DNA of 64,000 bases from Euleptes europaea (Eukaryota; Chordata; Lepidosauria; Squamata; Sphaerodactylidae). The stretch covers positions 78,775,614 through 78,839,613 of the forward strand of contig NC_079318.1 of the NCBI RefSeq assembly GCF_029931775.1, written 5' to 3'. Under the pieces are notes generated by a model, which had not been told where the DNA came from, ran no database searches, and was given only the letters and a program-made list of their open reading frames with translations. Every line of letters starts with the position of its first letter. Position 1 is the first letter of the stretch. This document shows, one piece after another, positions 63,301 to 64,000 of the stretch. The position numbers were made by a program, and so were the translations under genes.

Positions 63301-64000
63301 GGAGTCCGATGTGCACCCGGCAATGACAGTATCGGACATGGGAGTGGCTACAGGATGCTGGTGGAAGATGGACTCCAAACACCCCCCACGACAGGGCAGG
63401 CCTTTCTCTGTTTATACCTCTGCAATACCACCACTGCCTGTCCTCAGCCAGCCAGCGGCATCTCTGCACTGAACAGGAAGTGTGCAGGCAGCAATCCAAC
63501 CCCTGGGACGGGGAGGTGTTCTTTCTTGGGAATGGGGTATGATGCTAACTTCTGGGATGGAGCAGCTGTTCGGAGGCATGTGCGGCCGCACGTCCAGATC
63601 ATAGAACTGGGAAGGCTCCTCCTGCTAGAGCTTCTGTGGTAGCTGTCCCAGCATTCCCAGTGCTCTCTCTGTGCAGGACAGAGACGCTATCTCCAGCCTT
63701 GGCTCTGCATTCCACCCTGAAGCTGGTCAACAGCTGTGCCCTTCAGCTCTGGCGCCATTTAAGAGCTCCAGGAGCCAGCACAAAGAGCCGGCCGCAATTT
63801 CAACTAGCCTCGAGCCACATCAGCTCCCTCGATCTCAAGCATTACGCATCTTGGTTTCAACTGGAGGTGCTGGAAACTGAGCCTGTAGCATCCTTCATGA
63901 ACGCACTCGGGCGCTCCACAGCCTCTGTTCCCCACAGCCCCTCTCACCTTGGCTGCGATCCCAGCTTCATAGAAGGCCTTGTCTGCAGGGATGATCTCCG
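60392..64000 (-). CDS. IFT172: IFT172, intraflagellar transport protein 172, C-terminal part
   Basis: Six exons in minus order: 64000-63948 (runs off the window), 62986-62927, 62828-62730, 62506-62353, 60735-60644 and 60481-60392 (TGA). Phases fit. They encode the last 181 or so residues of a protein of about 1,750 in human: [107 protein letters not shown] and the end [12 protein letters not shown]. This is the end of the TPR region and the U-box-like tail of the IFT-B subunit that links the train to turnaround at the ciliary tip. No break is seen. It converges on KRTCAP3. Confidence 0.96.
61043..61272 (-). repeat. tRNA-derived SINE, family B (head missing)
   Basis: GGAGAAGAGTTGTTTTTTAT to CTCCTCCGCCACTCATGTGG. 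In the intron before the IFT172 penultimate exon. Confidence 0.75.
61273..61858. other. IFT172 intron, unassigned part
   Basis: No repeat or exon recognised between the two family B SINEs. Confidence 0.4.
61859..62158 (-). repeat. tRNA-derived SINE, family B (full length)
   Basis: AGAAGAAGAGTTGGTTTTTA to TTAACCGCTACACCACTCTG. Clean copy in the same intron and orientation as the one at 61043. Confidence 0.8.
62987..63947. other. IFT172 intron
   Basis: No SINE or LINE that I recognise and no further exon. Confidence 0.4.

Noticed and set aside
1-64000. Endogenous retroviruses, Polintons or CRISPR-like arrays
   Set aside because: I saw no long terminal repeats with primer-binding sites, no gag, pol or env-type frames, no capsid genes and no regularly spaced repeats; the retroelements here are LINEs, SINEs and Penelope-like fragments.

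Overview
This window is vertebrate nuclear DNA, most likely from a squamate reptile (lizard; a gecko is possible but I cannot prove it). Short exons with GT/AG borders sit in introns packed with BovB, CR1, L3 and L2 LINEs, tRNA-Ala SINEs, a 5S-rRNA SINE, Penelope-like fragments and a Helitron. That mix is typical of squamates and unlike mammals or birds. The order PPM1G, NRBP1, KRTCAP3, IFT172 is the conserved block found on human 2p23.

Layout. (1) 1-11180, plus strand: the last seven coding exons of an RNF19-type RBR E3 ubiquitin ligase. Its large sixth intron holds a nested LINE/BovB insertion, an internally deleted Helitron and an unidentified LINE. (2) About 12.2-25.9 kb, minus strand: all ten coding exons of PPM1G (555 codons), tail-to-tail with the RNF19-like gene. 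(3) 26.3-29.6 kb: the gap between the divergent PPM1G and NRBP1 promoters, holding two large palindromes built from inverted repeat copies that look Penelope-like, plus an old 5S SINE. (4) 29.7-57.3 kb, plus strand: complete NRBP1 (17 coding exons, 527 codons, pseudokinase) with 7-kb and 11.5-kb introns full of CR1 and SINE copies. (5) 59.2-60.3 kb, plus strand: KRTCAP3, with two clear exons, after which the frame fails and a CR1/L3 scrap takes the place of the 3' half. (6) 60.3-64.0 kb, minus strand: the last six exons of IFT172, converging on KRTCAP3 with poly(A) signals only 8 bp apart.

The genes do not form a pathway. They are a ubiquitin ligase, a nuclear PP2C phosphatase, a pseudokinase adaptor, a tetraspan membrane protein and a ciliary transport subunit. 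The most informative observation is evolutionary. In human, RNF19B lies beside TMEM54 and FNDC5, which are the paralogues of KRTCAP3 and FNDC4. The RNF19-like gene here is therefore probably a third RNF19 copy from the whole-genome duplications, kept in this lineage and absent from the human 2p23 block. I found no CRISPR array, no retroviral provirus and no gene cluster resembling a new molecular system. The unusual content is gene-family history and transposon mechanics.
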